Positions 37,153-49,497 of a stretch of DNA of 64,000 nucleotides are shown here, piece by piece; position 1 is the stretch's first letter, and the number at the start of each line of letters is the position of its first letter. The stretch is from Corella eumyota. Its lineage: Eukaryota; Chordata; Ascidiacea; Phlebobranchia; Corellidae. The stretch lies in the NCBI GenBank assembly GCA_963082875.1, contig OY720098.1:620001-684000 (forward strand), in the 5' to 3' direction. Under the pieces are notes generated by a model. That model saw only the letters and a program-made list of their open reading frames with translations. It did no database searches and was not told where the DNA came from. Position numbers and translations under genes: made by a program.

Positions 37153-39489
37153 TCATGGATCCTTCATTACATCTCGTGCAATCAACTCCTTCATAATCTC
37201 ATTACTGCCCCCATATATAGGTTGTACTCTGGCATCAACATAAGCTCTTGCTATTGGGTACTCCCACATATAACCCCATCCACCATGCAGTTGTACACAT
37301 CTGTATGCTACAGTGTTGTTCAGATCGGTGACCAAATATTTTGCCATTGAAGCAGTGCTTGTGTCTAGTTTGCGCTGATTATGTAAATCGTTGCAAGTGT
37401 CCACAAATGATCTTGCCACAGCAGTCTAAAAATTAATTTGGGATTTTAAATAATAATGAATTTGTTTTTTACCACCCCAAAAATTGGGTTGGTAGTAATA
37501 ATAGTTTAACAAGCTCAGTCATAAGATGTATATACAACTAGAACTATTTTTAATTTATCTTAAAAACTTTAATTATAGCCTATATATATTTAATTTTTGT
37601 GTATAATTATTCATAATGTGCAAAGGCCAACTTCACAGCCTTAACATAGAGTAATATTTATTACCCAAACCAAAGTTGACTCTGGCAGTTTGGGATATTG
37701 TATAAATTATAATTGCCCGATAATTATGCTGCTGATTAAATGTTGGCTCAGCAAGAGTTCATACCGTTTATAGCACCTTACTTAAGGGTACTGCGACATA
37801 AAAGCATTGGTTATCAAACTTGGGTTAAAAACCAAGTGTTCCAACCACTACACCATGCATTACAACAATGTTATTAAAACAGCGTATTTTGAAAAAATAA
37901 CATTACCTCTGTTTTAATCTCTGCGAGTTTATGTTGAATGGTTTGAAGTTTTGCCAAAGTTTTTCCGAAAGCTTTTCTCTGTTTGACATAATCTCGAGTT
38001 TCCTCAAACATGTACTCACAAGCAGCAATGCATAAGTTAGAAATAAGAAGTCGTTCTTGGGGTAGTTCTTGCATAAGTTGGTAAAATCCTTTATTAAATC
38101 CAGCCTCACCACCGAGTAAAGCACTGGCTGGGACCCGACAATCTTCAAAGAACAACTCAGCTGTATCCTAAATGAAACAGGTTTACAATTAGAATAAGCT
38201 ATAACAGATAATCACATAGTTTAGCCAAACGATCAAGATAAAATCTTTATTTAAGTTAGTTAAAGGTACAGTTTTGAATTATATACAGTTAAAAACCTAA
38301 AATAATTATTAACAAGCTAGTATAAAATTATTTTTGTTGTATATATGTTCTACTTTGGGAATTATTTTGTTATTCTTACTGCATTAGCAATAAAAAAGGT
38401 AATTATAAAAGCTAATACAAATTTATAAAAATGTTGATCACAAATCTAATTTTTTTTATTTTACAGAAACTTAAAAGGAAAAACAACAACACAAACCCAT
38501 AACAAAGTTGTTTAAAAGTTGGACAAAATTCAATTTCAAATTCTTGATATTTAAAATTAAATCGAAAGAATTAAATTCTTGACCCACCTGAGCTCTTAGT
38601 CCCATTTTCTTTAGTTTTTTTCCTTTAATAAATCCTGGATTATCTCCATCCACTAGAAACAAACTTATCCCATGTGCCGCGGATTTCGCGTCCTTGTCTG
38701 TAATGGCCACGACCACCACAACATCTGCCATCCAACCATTTGTGATAAAAACCTTGCTCCCATTGATCACAAAATCGTCACCATCTCTCTTTGCAAATGT
38801 GCGAACTCCCTGACAAAAAAAATAATTTTATTAATTATATTAAAATATTACGTTAATTCGTGGCTGGATTTAAAGTTACAACATTTTATACGAGTTGTAA
38901 CTTAAAAAGGCTTTAAAAAGTTGATTTAACAACATTTTTACACCTGTAAATCACTGCCAGCTCCCGGCTCTGTCATTGCAATAGCCCCGATCTTCTTCCC
39001 AGCTGCCATATCGGGAATATACTTCTCAATCTGCTCCTTGCTTCCATATTTGGTGATGTACGGCATCACTATATCGGAGTGTAGAGCAAAACCTGGTCCG
39101 GAGCAATTCACGTAACCCTGCTCTTCGTGAACAATTGCCGCAGACAACCAATCTCCTCCGACCCCTCCATGTTCATCGGAAGTATTAACCCCTAGTAACC
39201 CCATCTCCCCGGCTTTTAACCAAACCTCGCGACTAACTTGCCCGTCTTCTTCCCACTGTGAGTGATGTGGGGCAACTTCCTCCTGGAAGAACTTCCGGAC
39301 TGATTCTCGGAACATATCATGATCGGGAGTAAAGATTGATCTCGTTCCGATGTCCGTAAATCTTCCGGATTGAAAGCCTTCCGGTCTGAAATCTTGTTGG
39401 ATCGCCGATGTTGTGCTGAAAAGTTTCTTGAATTGAGTTCCTTGTCGTACCCGACAGGCTGATCTTAATAACGAGGGAACAAACGCCAT
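37153..39489 (-). CDS. ACADL: Long-chain specific acyl-CoA dehydrogenase, mitochondrial
   Basis: FAD enzyme of mitochondrial beta-oxidation that introduces the trans-2 double bond in long-chain acyl-CoA and feeds electrons to ETF. Exons 38944-39489, 38588-38809, 37907-38167 and 37153-37425 give 433 residues (human 430), all in phase 0. A basic leader (MAFVPSLLRSACRVR...FSTTSA) is followed by TDIGTRSIFTPDHDMFRESV. Next come IGAIAMTEPGAGSDLQG and FFEDCRVPASALLGG. LPQERLLISNL may contain the family's unusually placed catalytic Glu, but I did not align it residue by residue. YVKQRKAFGK, QLHGGWGYMWEYPIA and QPIYGGSNEIMKELIARD follow. Every block follows human ACADL rather than ACADM or ACADVL. Only three introns is few for this window. 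A splice acceptor just upstream of the ATG (TTCTTGCAG, ~39511 on the minus strand) implies a 5' leader intron or a trans-splice site. Confidence 0.95.
37594..37860 (-). mobile_element. tRNA-derived SINE (family 1), diverged
   Basis: In ACADL intron 3. AGAGTAATATTTATTACCC body and CCAACCACTACACCATGCAT head. Confidence 0.8.
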
Positions 39490-39674
39490 TGTCTTAAAAT
39501 AATTAAAACTGCAAGAACAAAAGGTTTTAAGTTAGAGACACATATTCTAGAACACCAATATAGAATTCATGGAAAGCACGAAATTATATTTTAAAATTTA
39601 ATATTTTAAAGGCAGTATAAGCCATGACAACATCAAGTTAAATTTAATTGAAAACGGAGTACAATAAATGCATG

Positions 39675-40187
39675 TTAGTTAATTGTGCGATCTTTAAGAC
39701 TCTGTTTTGCTTTATTCACACATTTTTTAAAGTTAGCCGCATGCTCTGTACATTCTAGCACACGACCGGGGTTTGTTTTGTAACAATCAACCAAAACATC
39801 TCGAAGATGTTCACAAATTGGTTCAAAATTCGGCTTTCGAAATTTGTCTTCGAATTGTTTCGCTGTTTTCTCAAATTCTTCGATCGAAAGTTCGTTTAGT
39901 TTTTGATATTTTTGTCTTTCATTTTCTAGATCTGCTTTCCATTTTTCTGACAACTCTGACAATTGTCGTTCGCGCGAATCTAGAATCTCCTGCGTTTTTT
40001 GCGCGACTCGATTTGCTTCCTCCAAGCTCCGAGGATCGATTCTGTCTTCGGAGACTGGAGATATGTTTCTTTCTTTGCCGGAAAGTCGATCGATCAAAGC
40101 CGGGGATAGTTTGATTCCATCGCCCGTGCTTATAAAATCATCCCCTTCTTTTTCCAATGTCACTTCACCGCTTCCCGAGTTTCCCAT
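39675..40187 (-). CDS. CHCHD3/CHCHD6: MICOS subunit MIC19/MIC25-type CHCH protein
   Basis: A 170-residue intronless ORF. The family member MIC19 sits on the intermembrane-space side of the inner mitochondrial membrane and shapes cristae junctions. The N-terminus MGNSGS fits the N-myristoylation pattern of MIC19. A charged helical middle (EEANRVAQKTQEILDSRERQ...) matches the family coiled-coil segment. The C-terminal CHCH domain has twin CX9C motifs: CEHLRDVLVDC and CTEHAANFKKC. It is shorter than human CHCHD3 (227 residues). Similarity does not let me decide between the two vertebrate paralogues. It ends 185 bp upstream of the ACADL start on the same strand. Confidence 0.88.
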   Translation of the reverse strand: MGNSGSGEVTLEKEGDDFISTGDGIKLSPALIDRLSGKERNISPVSEDRIDPRSLEEANRVAQKTQEILDSRERQLSELSEKWKADLENERQKYQKLNELSIEEFEKTAKQFEDKFRKPNFEPICEHLRDVLVDCYKTNPGRVLECTEHAANFKKCVNKAKQSLKDRTIN

Positions 40188-40752
40188 AATGATTAATAAC
40201 TTTAAAAATTGAAAGTAAATTTAACTGAAAAGGTCAAAAAATATTTCGATCGAAGTCCAAGTTATGCTGCATTTATCTGTTACGCATGAATAACTAGTTT
40301 ATCCTCTACCCGTTTTAATTCTAAGGCAATGGACTTTAAAAAAGACTTTTGCAATTTATTTGAGTTATCAATAATGTTAGTGAACTAAGTAACTGATATC
40401 TTAGACTTGATCTAAAAAGGTATCAATTTGTTGAAACAATTAATATTAAATGTACTACTACCTGCAAAAATAAAGCACAAAGTTTACCAAAACGCAATTA
40501 GTGATATTTTAATAGATCCTTTGCACGACTTTTAAATTTTAATTTTTAATGTCAATAAAGTTTTATAATCTAAAATTAACTCAAACTAAAAATACGAAAC
40601 AAAAAAACTTTTTTTTATTTTTTAAGTATCTTTATTTAAGCCAAGCAACAGCAAATAGCAAGTTATATAATCTACAAATCTAATAGGTATATCAAGTATG
40701 GTATATTATGACTTAAATGATCTATATAAATACTCTTGGAAGAATGGTCATC
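40188..40752. other. Intergenic between MIC19-type gene and BPI-like gene A
   Basis: AT-rich, nothing recognised. Holds the presumed promoter of the MIC19-type gene and the 3' flank of BPI-like gene A. Confidence 0.5.
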
Positions 40753-43700
40753 TTAAAACCTGGATCTTCCGTTGACCTCCACTTTTTCCTAAAATGAACG
40801 ACCTTTTAATAATAACACATCTTAATTAGTAACTGCATTATACTGTTGTGTTGCTTACATTATCCCTCGTGTATTCCATATCTGTCATACGAAGAGTTGT
40901 GAAGAATGGCGGGAACTCTAACCCATTGTTATAGAGACCCTCTAAATAAGAATGATTTTAATAAACTTGATAATGATATGAATTAATTAGTTTTTTACAC
41001 ACAAATATGTGCAAGTAAATAATTTATTTATTTATAAATTCAATATAAAGTCTTTTAAAAATGTTTTTATGTTGAAAATTAGCTTTCTAACGCAAAAAAC
41101 AGTTATGACTTTTAAATAAAACATTTTATAGGCTGTACCATTCCAAAGAAACCCCATAGTTGGTCCGATTTGATCTAACAATATTCTTTCCATGGCGGCT
41201 ACTGGGACATCCCCTATGTTGCTACTCACTTGCGTCATCTCACCCATGACCTCATCAAGCCTCCAGAAAAATCTTGAACCTCTTGCAGTTTCGGTAAATT
41301 GGATAGTTACGTTCTAAAACAAAATAAAAATCAAGAGTTGCTTATCTTAAAACTGATTTTTTCGTATATATCTTAATCCTTGATGTAGGAAGGTCGAATG
41401 CGCGACCTAAACATAGAGTAACATTAGTTACTCCGACCCAGTCTCGAGTTGCCTGTGGCAGTTTGGAATATTATAAATTATAATTGTCTGATAATTATAC
41501 TGCTGATTAAGTGCTGGCTCAGCAGGAGTTTATATCATTTATAGCGTCTTACTTGAGGGCGCTACAGCATGCGAGCAGCGGGGATTAAACCCACGACCTC
41601 ATAGTGGTGCAGCAAGTGTTCTTACCACTGTTTTTATCAACTGTTTACCAATTTTAATTAATATTCACTATATGTCAATTGTTTTTTAATTATGACTCAC
41701 TCCTTTCATTGTCATTGCGTTCTCTAATCGACCACCATCCATTATGACGAACATATTTATGATCCAGCATTGATTTGTGTACACGTTAGTGCTGTTGAAA
41801 GACACCATTGGAGGTCTGAGAAGCATTATCCTCAGCACCAATTGTCTGTAAATAGGTTTTGCTATCAAATGTGTAAAATTTTAAGTTATTCTATTTTAAT
41901 AACTTTCTGTGTAAATACTTTGTAAAGTTTTTACAATTTTTTTTGTATTTCCTTATATATATATGGATTGAGCGATAAGATTTTAAATCACCTGTCTCCG
42001 AAACGTCGAAGTCCTGGCATAAATTCTCCAGCTGCAACAGTGTTCAACAACGGTTCTACATTAGATGGGACCTGAAAAATTACTGCAAAATTTTCACGAA
42101 AATTTAACATTATTATACCAATATACTAAAATTAAATTATTGTTTAAAAATATTTTCGTGATTTCAATTAATCTTAAAGCCTATGCAAACAAACAAACGA
42201 ACCAAAGCTTGTGTTATGTTGACAATTACACCATTGTTAAGGTTAAGATATAGTGACGTCAGCATTGTTTGTGCGTGGAATCGAGCCTTGATCATTTGTA
42301 TGTCATTGGTCGGGGGCCCAAAGTCTGGTAAGTCTTCGGGTTCCGAGTCGTAGCTATTTCAACGGATAAACAAAATAATTATAGCAAATATAACGGGCTG
42401 TTATGTTTATATAACTATTTGTGTTGCTAGTGTATGTGATTGTACATTAAGGGGTTATTTTGCCTGAGTAAAATTAATCTTTTTCTTTAAAAAAAGATTC
42501 TTAAAAAAATATGATTTACATGTAGTTGGGTATTCTCACTGGCGTTATCCTCCCGTTTATGAGGTACACAGCCCCGTATTCATCCATTGTTACGTCACCA
42601 ATGATTGTCATGTTCATGATGAAGCCATTTACACCCAGCATGGAATAGATCAAAGGTTGATTCATCGTTAATTCGAGGTTCGATTTGAAACGCTCGTCAG
42701 CAAGAGAAATACAAGTCTAAAAATCAATTGTTGACACTTGCTTTAATCTATTGAATGTATCAACAACATAAATCTATCAACATCTTGAACGTGTCAACAA
42801 CTGAGTTTAATTTTTGTTTTACTAAATTTTTCTCCTTATAAACTTTATGCAAATTTTGTTTATACTAATGGTTAAATATAAATTTAATATCAAACTTGAA
42901 TTTATTTTTATTTATAAGCTTGTTATATCAAACCTGTTATCAAGATTGTATCAGAGATTAAACAAGCATTCTTCGGCCTAACCTATGTTTAACTACAGTT
43001 GTTGTTATGTAAGTAAAATTAAATCTAATCTTTAAATTTTTACAAACCCTTTCTTTAAGTTGTCTTCTTATCATCGAAACGAAAACTTGTTCGGTAAAAC
43101 TTGGAGTAAACTCTGAGTTAAACTCGATAGTAATCGGAGTGAAAATTACATCACAACTTGGCCTTAGGAGCTAAAGAAATGTGTATTTAAAATATGATAT
43201 TACACGTATGCCAAAACTGTGTAAATAGTTCTTCAAAATATTTTTTAAACATTTTAACACGTTCTATAAAAAGTCTATTTGATATTAACCATTAGTCTTC
43301 CGTCTACAATGTTAGTGCGGCTTCCGTAGAATATTTTCATGCCCGTTGCCGTTGCTTCAAACCGACCTGATCGTGAAATAAGGGCTCTGCAAAATAATAT
43401 TTAAACCACAAGACAATTTTTAGCAACTTGACCTTTTAATGTGTAAGACTATATTTTAATGTTTTTATATCAATCTGTACGCGATACAAGCAGTTTTAAA
43501 TGCTTTAACCAAGGCTTATATTGCATTAGTTTAAGGTTTTTTATTTTGTAGCTTTAAATTAAAATTGTTAGAAATACTTACACGTTGTTTACATTGAATG
43601 TAAACGACCAATCTCCGGTTAGATTAATTTGGGCGAAAGTGAAATTCGTATAAACAATCGCTGGTGAACCTAGGTCCCAACTAACTTCTTTATCGTCGGT

Positions 43701-44347
43701 GAATTGTACTGAAGTCGCTACCACACTTTAAAGAAAGTTATTTACATATTTAAAAGTCGCCATGGGGCAATATTTAAAAATATAAAAAAGCTAAATTCCA
43801 CATGTAAATTACATTAAAACTGCGCCTGAATTTTAAAAATTTTTAAATAAATTTCATTACAACGCAACACAGATTTAAATGCATGTTATCTTAACTATTA
43901 TAACATAGCATTAAACAAGTTCAAAGATCTTACTTGTTTAACGAATAATTTGATTCAAAAAGTTTTCCCACGTTGGTTGTAAAGCTAAAATCCCCAAGAT
44001 TTATAAACTTGGACGGTTCGTTTGTCATCTGTGACTTCGGGACAAAATTAATGACTAAAAATACACAACGTTTTTAATATAACATAATTCTCATCATACA
44101 CAAAATTTTTAATGGAATAGTATAACTAAATTTTTTTAAATCCGACTAAAACTATAAGTTTTACCCTAAAATATTTAAATTTATACTCAATGAAGTTAGT
44201 TACAATAAACTTAAAATATTAAAAACAATTCTAATTACGTGTTTCCAAAACTGGTCGGTTAATTCTAGCTTTAATTGTGGGTTTTTCTTGTGACATCACA
44301 ATGTTGAAGAAACACATTATGGCGTACACAAAGTAATATATCTTCAT
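40753..44347 (-). CDS. BPI/LBP/PLTP-fold secreted lipid-binding protein, paralogue A
   Basis: Twelve exons: 44239-44347, 43934-44054, 43582-43725, 43290-43386, 43048-43170, 42520-42716, 42203-42353, 41992-42071, 41701-41845, 41139-41313, 40859-40941, 40753-40788. They give 486 residues, the size of human BPI (487) and LBP (481). A signal peptide (MKIYYFVYAIMCFFNIVMSQ) is followed by RINRPVLE, like the BPI N-terminus. INLTGDWSF...SGRFEATATGMKI matches BPI IKISGKWK...SGNFDLSIEGMSI. Two Cys, in RPSCDV and ERTCIS (37 apart), match the conserved BPI disulfide (40 apart). The second half has DEYGAVYLINGR, LPDFGPP and LNTVAAGEFMPGLRRFGD, like the BPI C-terminal barrel. Several N-glycosylation sequons. 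The function may be lipid transfer or lipopolysaccharide binding; the ligand cannot be read from sequence. Confidence 0.8.
41357..41630 (-). mobile_element. tRNA-derived SINE (family 1)
   Basis: In intron 9 of BPI-like gene A. Well-preserved tail and body; the last bases of the head are missing. Confidence 0.88.
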
Positions 44348-44995
44348 CTTTGTTTAAATATCACTTTTGCAAAAAAATTCGGGTTTAACTAAGATCGACT
44401 GACTATACAGTAGGCTAATTAATTCTGATAAGAAGGTTCGATTATTTTTTATTTAAATACATTATTTAAGCCCACGGGGCTTATATACCTTTTTTACCAC
44501 AAATTATTTTTAAGGACAGTTTAATCGCATTTTGTTCACGATTTTTGTTTTAATTGTTTGTTATATAATTTTTGGTTTATTTTAAGACAAACCCTGTTAG
44601 ATTACTTTATTCTGCATGTTTATAAAACAAAATTGCGAGTGAGTTAAGTTTTTTTAAATATTAATTCCAAGACACAACATAAAATAATACAGAAATGTTT
44701 TTTTGAACGTATTAAAAGCAGTGCTTAAGCCTATATTTTTCTATATATTAACTTATCAAGGAAACATATCTAATGTCTAATATATTTTTTAAAACAATCA
44801 CGTTGAATGAATAGAAATTAAACACTCTAAAAGTAATATTAAAATATAAGATTGTTTTCCGATTTTTTCATCAATTTTATTTACAGAAGCTTTATAACCC
44901 AAAGAGAAAAACTTGTGTTAGTATATTATACTTGTGTTATTGAAACGCATTAGTATGACAGGTGACCTTTGTTTAACCTTGAGGAAAAGGTCATC
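44348..44995. other. Intergenic between BPI-like genes A and B
   Basis: About 650 bp AT-rich. The promoter of gene A lies here by position. No repeat or ORF seen. Confidence 0.5.
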
Positions 44996-47900
44996 TTAAA
45001 ACTTCATCATACCGCTAACTTCAATTTTTTCCTAAGAAAATAAAATTATTACTGAGAACAATATTTATAAACTATTGCATTTAAGTGTTGCCTTTTTAAT
45101 TTTAACTGTTATTGTTAGTTACTAAATTGCAAATTGGTTTTGGGAGCCGGGCAGAAGTTAGAATTGTTTAAACCTTACTCAAGGATGCCACCATGCGTTT
45201 GGATTTATACCCAGGGTTTTATGAAGCAATGTCTATTTTTGTAGTTAAATTTAAAAACTTACATTATCTCTTGTGTATTCCATGTCTGTGATTTGGAAAG
45301 TTATAAAGAAAGGCGGATACTCAAAACCATCTTTAAACAGAAACTCTAAAAAAAAAAGAATTTTTTGAAATTATAAAAAGTTAAAAATTTATAAAGGGGT
45401 CTACATGCAATGGGGCTTGGTGGATAATATGTAACAATCCCAATAGTAGGGTGGTCTATCAACAAGTCACTGTAATGTCGTTGAATATTTAAACTTGTCT
45501 TAAAAAGCCTACTAAAAACCTTTTTCAAAATATTAGTTTAAATAATAATTCCTTAATTTTTACCATTCCAACGAAATTGCATTGTGGGTCCAACTTGTTC
45601 TGACAACATTCTGTTCATGGATTCTTCCGGGACATCCCCTATGTTGCTCTTTAATTGCGTCATTTTACCAGTGACGTCAATGATTCTCCAGAAAAATCTG
45701 TCACCTCTAGCAGTTTCAGAAATTACGATGGATATATTCTTAAAGTTGGATAATACTTTTCAATAGCTGATTTTATAAAACTTTATAGTTTTAGCACATT
45801 AAAAAAAACTTTTGTTTTAGTTATGCAATATTTGTATTTATTACTCACAGAGGTCATTGTTATTGCGCTCTCAAGACTTCCATCTTCCATTATGACGAAC
45901 AATTCCATGACCATACTCTGTAGCGCGTAGAAATAGTCGCTGTCAGATGTCACAACAGGAAGTTGGTCACCGTTTACCATCACCATCAGTGGTCTGTTAA
46001 ACATAAAAGTTTTTAAAACTTGCAAAAATTTTTCTAAAATATGTATATATATTTTTTTTCATAACCCCCTAAGGGTATAGGTTTATGATATTTTATTGGG
46101 TAAGAGTGTGCGGTTTGGGACGTCTCTAAGCTATCCGTAAACGCCGGGCTCAAAGGCGAATATAAATACTGATAGTGTGGCAATGGTGCAGCTCAAACTA
46201 GAAACCTTTTGCCTCGTAGTTCGACGCTATGACTGGGTTACCACACTACCAGTATTTTCTAAAATATCAATTTTTAAAACGAAAATTTGTATATAATAAA
46301 CTTTATTGGACGTATTTTTATGTATGTCCAATTGAAAGTCTTGAATCACAGGCAAAATTTAGTTAAAAGTTGTGATCATATTACGACAATTAAAATCTCG
46401 ACCATGGGGCAGGCTATCAAAGATTTTCTTAGTAACTAGTGAGATTACAAGGCAATACCGAGTACTTGAATTATGACTGATAATAATGTTAAATCTTAAC
46501 GATAAGATTTTAAATCACCTGTCACCAAATCGTTGTAGCCCTGGCATCAATTCTCTAGCAGCAACTGTGTTTAACAAGGGCCCCAAGCTTGATGGAACCT
46601 GTAAGGGACAAAAAACGATGATTTTTAAAAAAATACAGTGTTATCTTCACACTTTAATAATGATACACAAACTTAAAAGTCTGATTCACATTAAATTGAT
46701 TTTTACTCTTTACTTAGTTACTCTAAGTGTTTACGAACCATTTCTTGGGTAATATTCGCCGAGGCACGTCCGGTAAGATAGAGTGAAGTTGCCATAGTTT
46801 GTATCTGAAATGGAGTTTTAATCAATTGAATCATATTTGTTGGTGGGCCAAAATCTGGAAGCTCCACGGGATCATAACCAAACCTAAAAAAAGACTTAAT
46901 TAAATTCAAGATCCTAAATATTACATTTATTTTTTGTACAATTATTGTATATTTAGAATTGCAACAAGCGCAAGGTTTTATTAGTTATCCACTATATATA
47001 TTACATACAATATTATCACAATTATTTTTTTAACGATTACTCGAAATCAGGCATATCTGCAGGCTTCGCTCTTCCATTTAATCTGTACACAGCTCCATAC
47101 TCATCCAAGGTGATGTCTCTCATTGTCATATTCATTATGATGTCATCATGGCCCACTAAGTTAAAGATTACAGGTCTGTCAAATGTTAACTCCATGTTTG
47201 AATTGAATCGTTCGTCCGCAAAAGAAATACAAGTCTATAAAATATAAATTAATGAGCTTGTTTAAATATATCGTATATGTCATTGCATTGATTGTAATAC
47301 CGACAGCGTGGTGTAGTGGTCAAAGCACTTTCTACACTATATGAGGTTCTGGGTTTGATTCCTAGATATCTCATGCTGTAGCGCCCTTAAGTAGACGCTA
47401 TAAAGCGGTATAAACTCCTGCTAAGCCAGCACTTAATCAGCAACATAACTATTGAGCAATTATAATCTCTATAATATCCCAAACTGCTACAGGCAACTCG
47501 AGACTGGGTTGGGGTAACTAATGTTACTCTATGTTAAGGTTTAGTAATTAGGATCATTAAAAATAAATTTATAAAATTTCAAACCCTTTCTCTGAGTTGT
47601 CTTCTTAACATTGAGACGAAAACTCGTTCAGTGAAACTTGGAGTAAACTGTGAGTTAAACTCAAGCGCTATTGGAGTGTTTTGTATCTCGCAACTTGGTC
47701 TTAAAACCTAAAAAGTAATAAATGTTCTTAAAAAAATGTGACATCAATGTTTTACAGGCTAGCACTAATCCTTGACAAAATCGATAAGTCGACAAATATT
47801 ATTACAAAGAAAACAAACGTTGAAATATTTTTCTGACAACGTTTGCTAATTTTTTAAGTATTATTGTACCATCAATTTTCCATCTTGAACATACGCAGTA

Positions 47901-48951
47901 TCTCCAAAAAACATTTTCATTCCTGAGCCTTTGGCGTCGAATCTTCCAGATCTTAAAATGATGGCTCTACAAACATTAGTTAGTTTTAAAACTTTATTGT
48001 TAATATATTTGTGGCCTGTCAGAAAGGCATGGATAGAGTCTAAGGCTAGCAACATGTTTAGAAGATTTGATTTTAATTATTGTTATATTATGGGTTAGTA
48101 TAGAAGACTTTACAACCTAAAAAATTAAAACAATTTTCTAGTTCTTGGGGTAAAATTGTAAGTTTTTAGCATTTTTCATTTTATATATAGTTTTGTAAAG
48201 AAATTAGCCTTTATTTGATTTTTAATTTAAAAAAATTAGTTAAATAAACTTAAAACCTATTTAAATACTCACTCTCCGTTCACTCTTAATGTAAACGACC
48301 AATCTCCCGTAAGATCAATTTGAGCAAAAGTAAAGTTTGTGTAAACTGTAGCTGGTGTGCCTACATTCCAACTTATTTCTTTATCGTCGGTAAATCGAAC
48401 TGAAGTCGCTACAACGCTTTAAAAACAAAAATTTAAAACTTACAATATAAAATTTAAAAAAACTCAAAATCATATTTTTTAAACGTTTTTTTAATTTTAA
48501 AAATTACAAAAAAAGCAATTTTTAATAGGTTTATGGTATAACATTTACTTGTTTAAAGAATAAATTGACTCGAATAACGTTCCCACGTTGTTTGTAAAGC
48601 TAAAATCTCCAAGATTTATAAACTTGGACGGTTCATTTGTCATTTGCAATTTTGGAATGAAATTAATAACTAAAAGTACAAAAACTTTAGTTTTAAAGAA
48701 AGAATACTAAAAATTACTTTTGCAGAAAAAAATAAATTTTTATCCACAAAACTTTAAACTGTACTTTAATAATTTTTACACACTATTTTTATTTTTAAAT
48801 ATTTAAACAATTTTTTATTGAATAAATTTAATAATTCCTTACTTGTTTCCAAACCAGGTCGATTTACTCGAACTTTTAAAGCAGGTTTCACATATGACGT
48901 CACAATGGTAAAGAAACATATTGATACGTATATAAAGCACAAAAACTTCAT
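44996..48951 (-). CDS. BPI/LBP/PLTP-fold secreted protein, paralogue B
   Basis: Exons 48843-48951, 48549-48669, 48273-48416, 47870-47966, 47585-47707, 47041-47234, 46739-46883, 46519-46598, 45849-45993, 45564-45738, 45263-45345, 44996-45031; 483 residues. Exon lengths equal those of paralogue A except exons 6 and 7 (each a whole number of codons shorter). Signal peptide MKFLCFIYVSICFFTIVTS. The disulfide Cys pair is in RPSCEI and ERTCIS. Other landmarks are LTGDWSFTLRVNG, DEYGAVYRLNGR, LPDFGPP, ITQEM|VPSSL and RFGD. The intron 7 donor is GTTCGT in both A and B. Likely function as for paralogue A. Confidence 0.8.
46055..46258 (-). mobile_element. tRNA-like SINE (family 2)
   Basis: In intron 8 of BPI-like gene B. 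GGTAAGAGTGTGCGG, GCTATCCGTAAACGCCGGGC, GTGTGGCAATGGTGCAGC and a head ending CACACTACC. The most complete single copy seen. Confidence 0.75.
46335..46425 (-). repeat. Dispersed repeat family 3, partial
   Basis: Reverse-orientation fragment: GATCATATTACGACAATTAA and GACCATGGGGCAGGCTATC. Confidence 0.6.
47299..47550 (+). mobile_element. tRNA-derived SINE (family 1)
   Basis: In intron 5 of BPI-like gene B. Head GACAGCGTGGTGTAGTGGTC; ends after GTTACTCTATGTTAAGG, lacking the tail. Confidence 0.9.
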
Positions 48952-49497
48952 TTTTAACAAAATAGGTCTTCCTACAATCTTAAGTTTGCAATTTTAATAA
49001 ATTTAACTTATTCTTCTGATAAAATAGTTAAATTGTTTTCAACGTAATGCTTAGTTTAGGCCCAGAGGGGTTTTAATATTAAACCTTTTTTACCGCAAGA
49101 CATTTTTAATCTAACTTTGTCACGAAGTTGTATTTGATTAATTATTAACTTAGTTCAACTTTAAACTTAATTCCCCAGAAATGTGCAGTTTAATTGGCAG
49201 TATAATCTTATTAATTTTTGTGTTTATTTTGATAACATGGCAAGCAGACGTTATTATTCCAAGTAAAGTTTAAAATTCAAGTTTTTCTTGTTTTTAATTT
49301 AAAACGAAATTTAAAGGACAACTTTAACAAGAAATAGCTTAAAAAATTTTTTGGGTTTTTAAATTGTCTTTTATGACAAAATATTAAGAAAAATTATTTA
49401 TGTGTTTTTATTAAGCAAAAATATCAACAAAAAGCAACTGCAAGCACGTTTTTTGTACTTTATACTTTCTTTCAAACTTCTTATATTTGAAGTCGTT
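48952..49497. other. Intergenic between BPI-like genes B and C
   Basis: About 550 bp AT-rich, nothing recognised apart from position-inferred promoter sequence of gene B. Confidence 0.5.
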
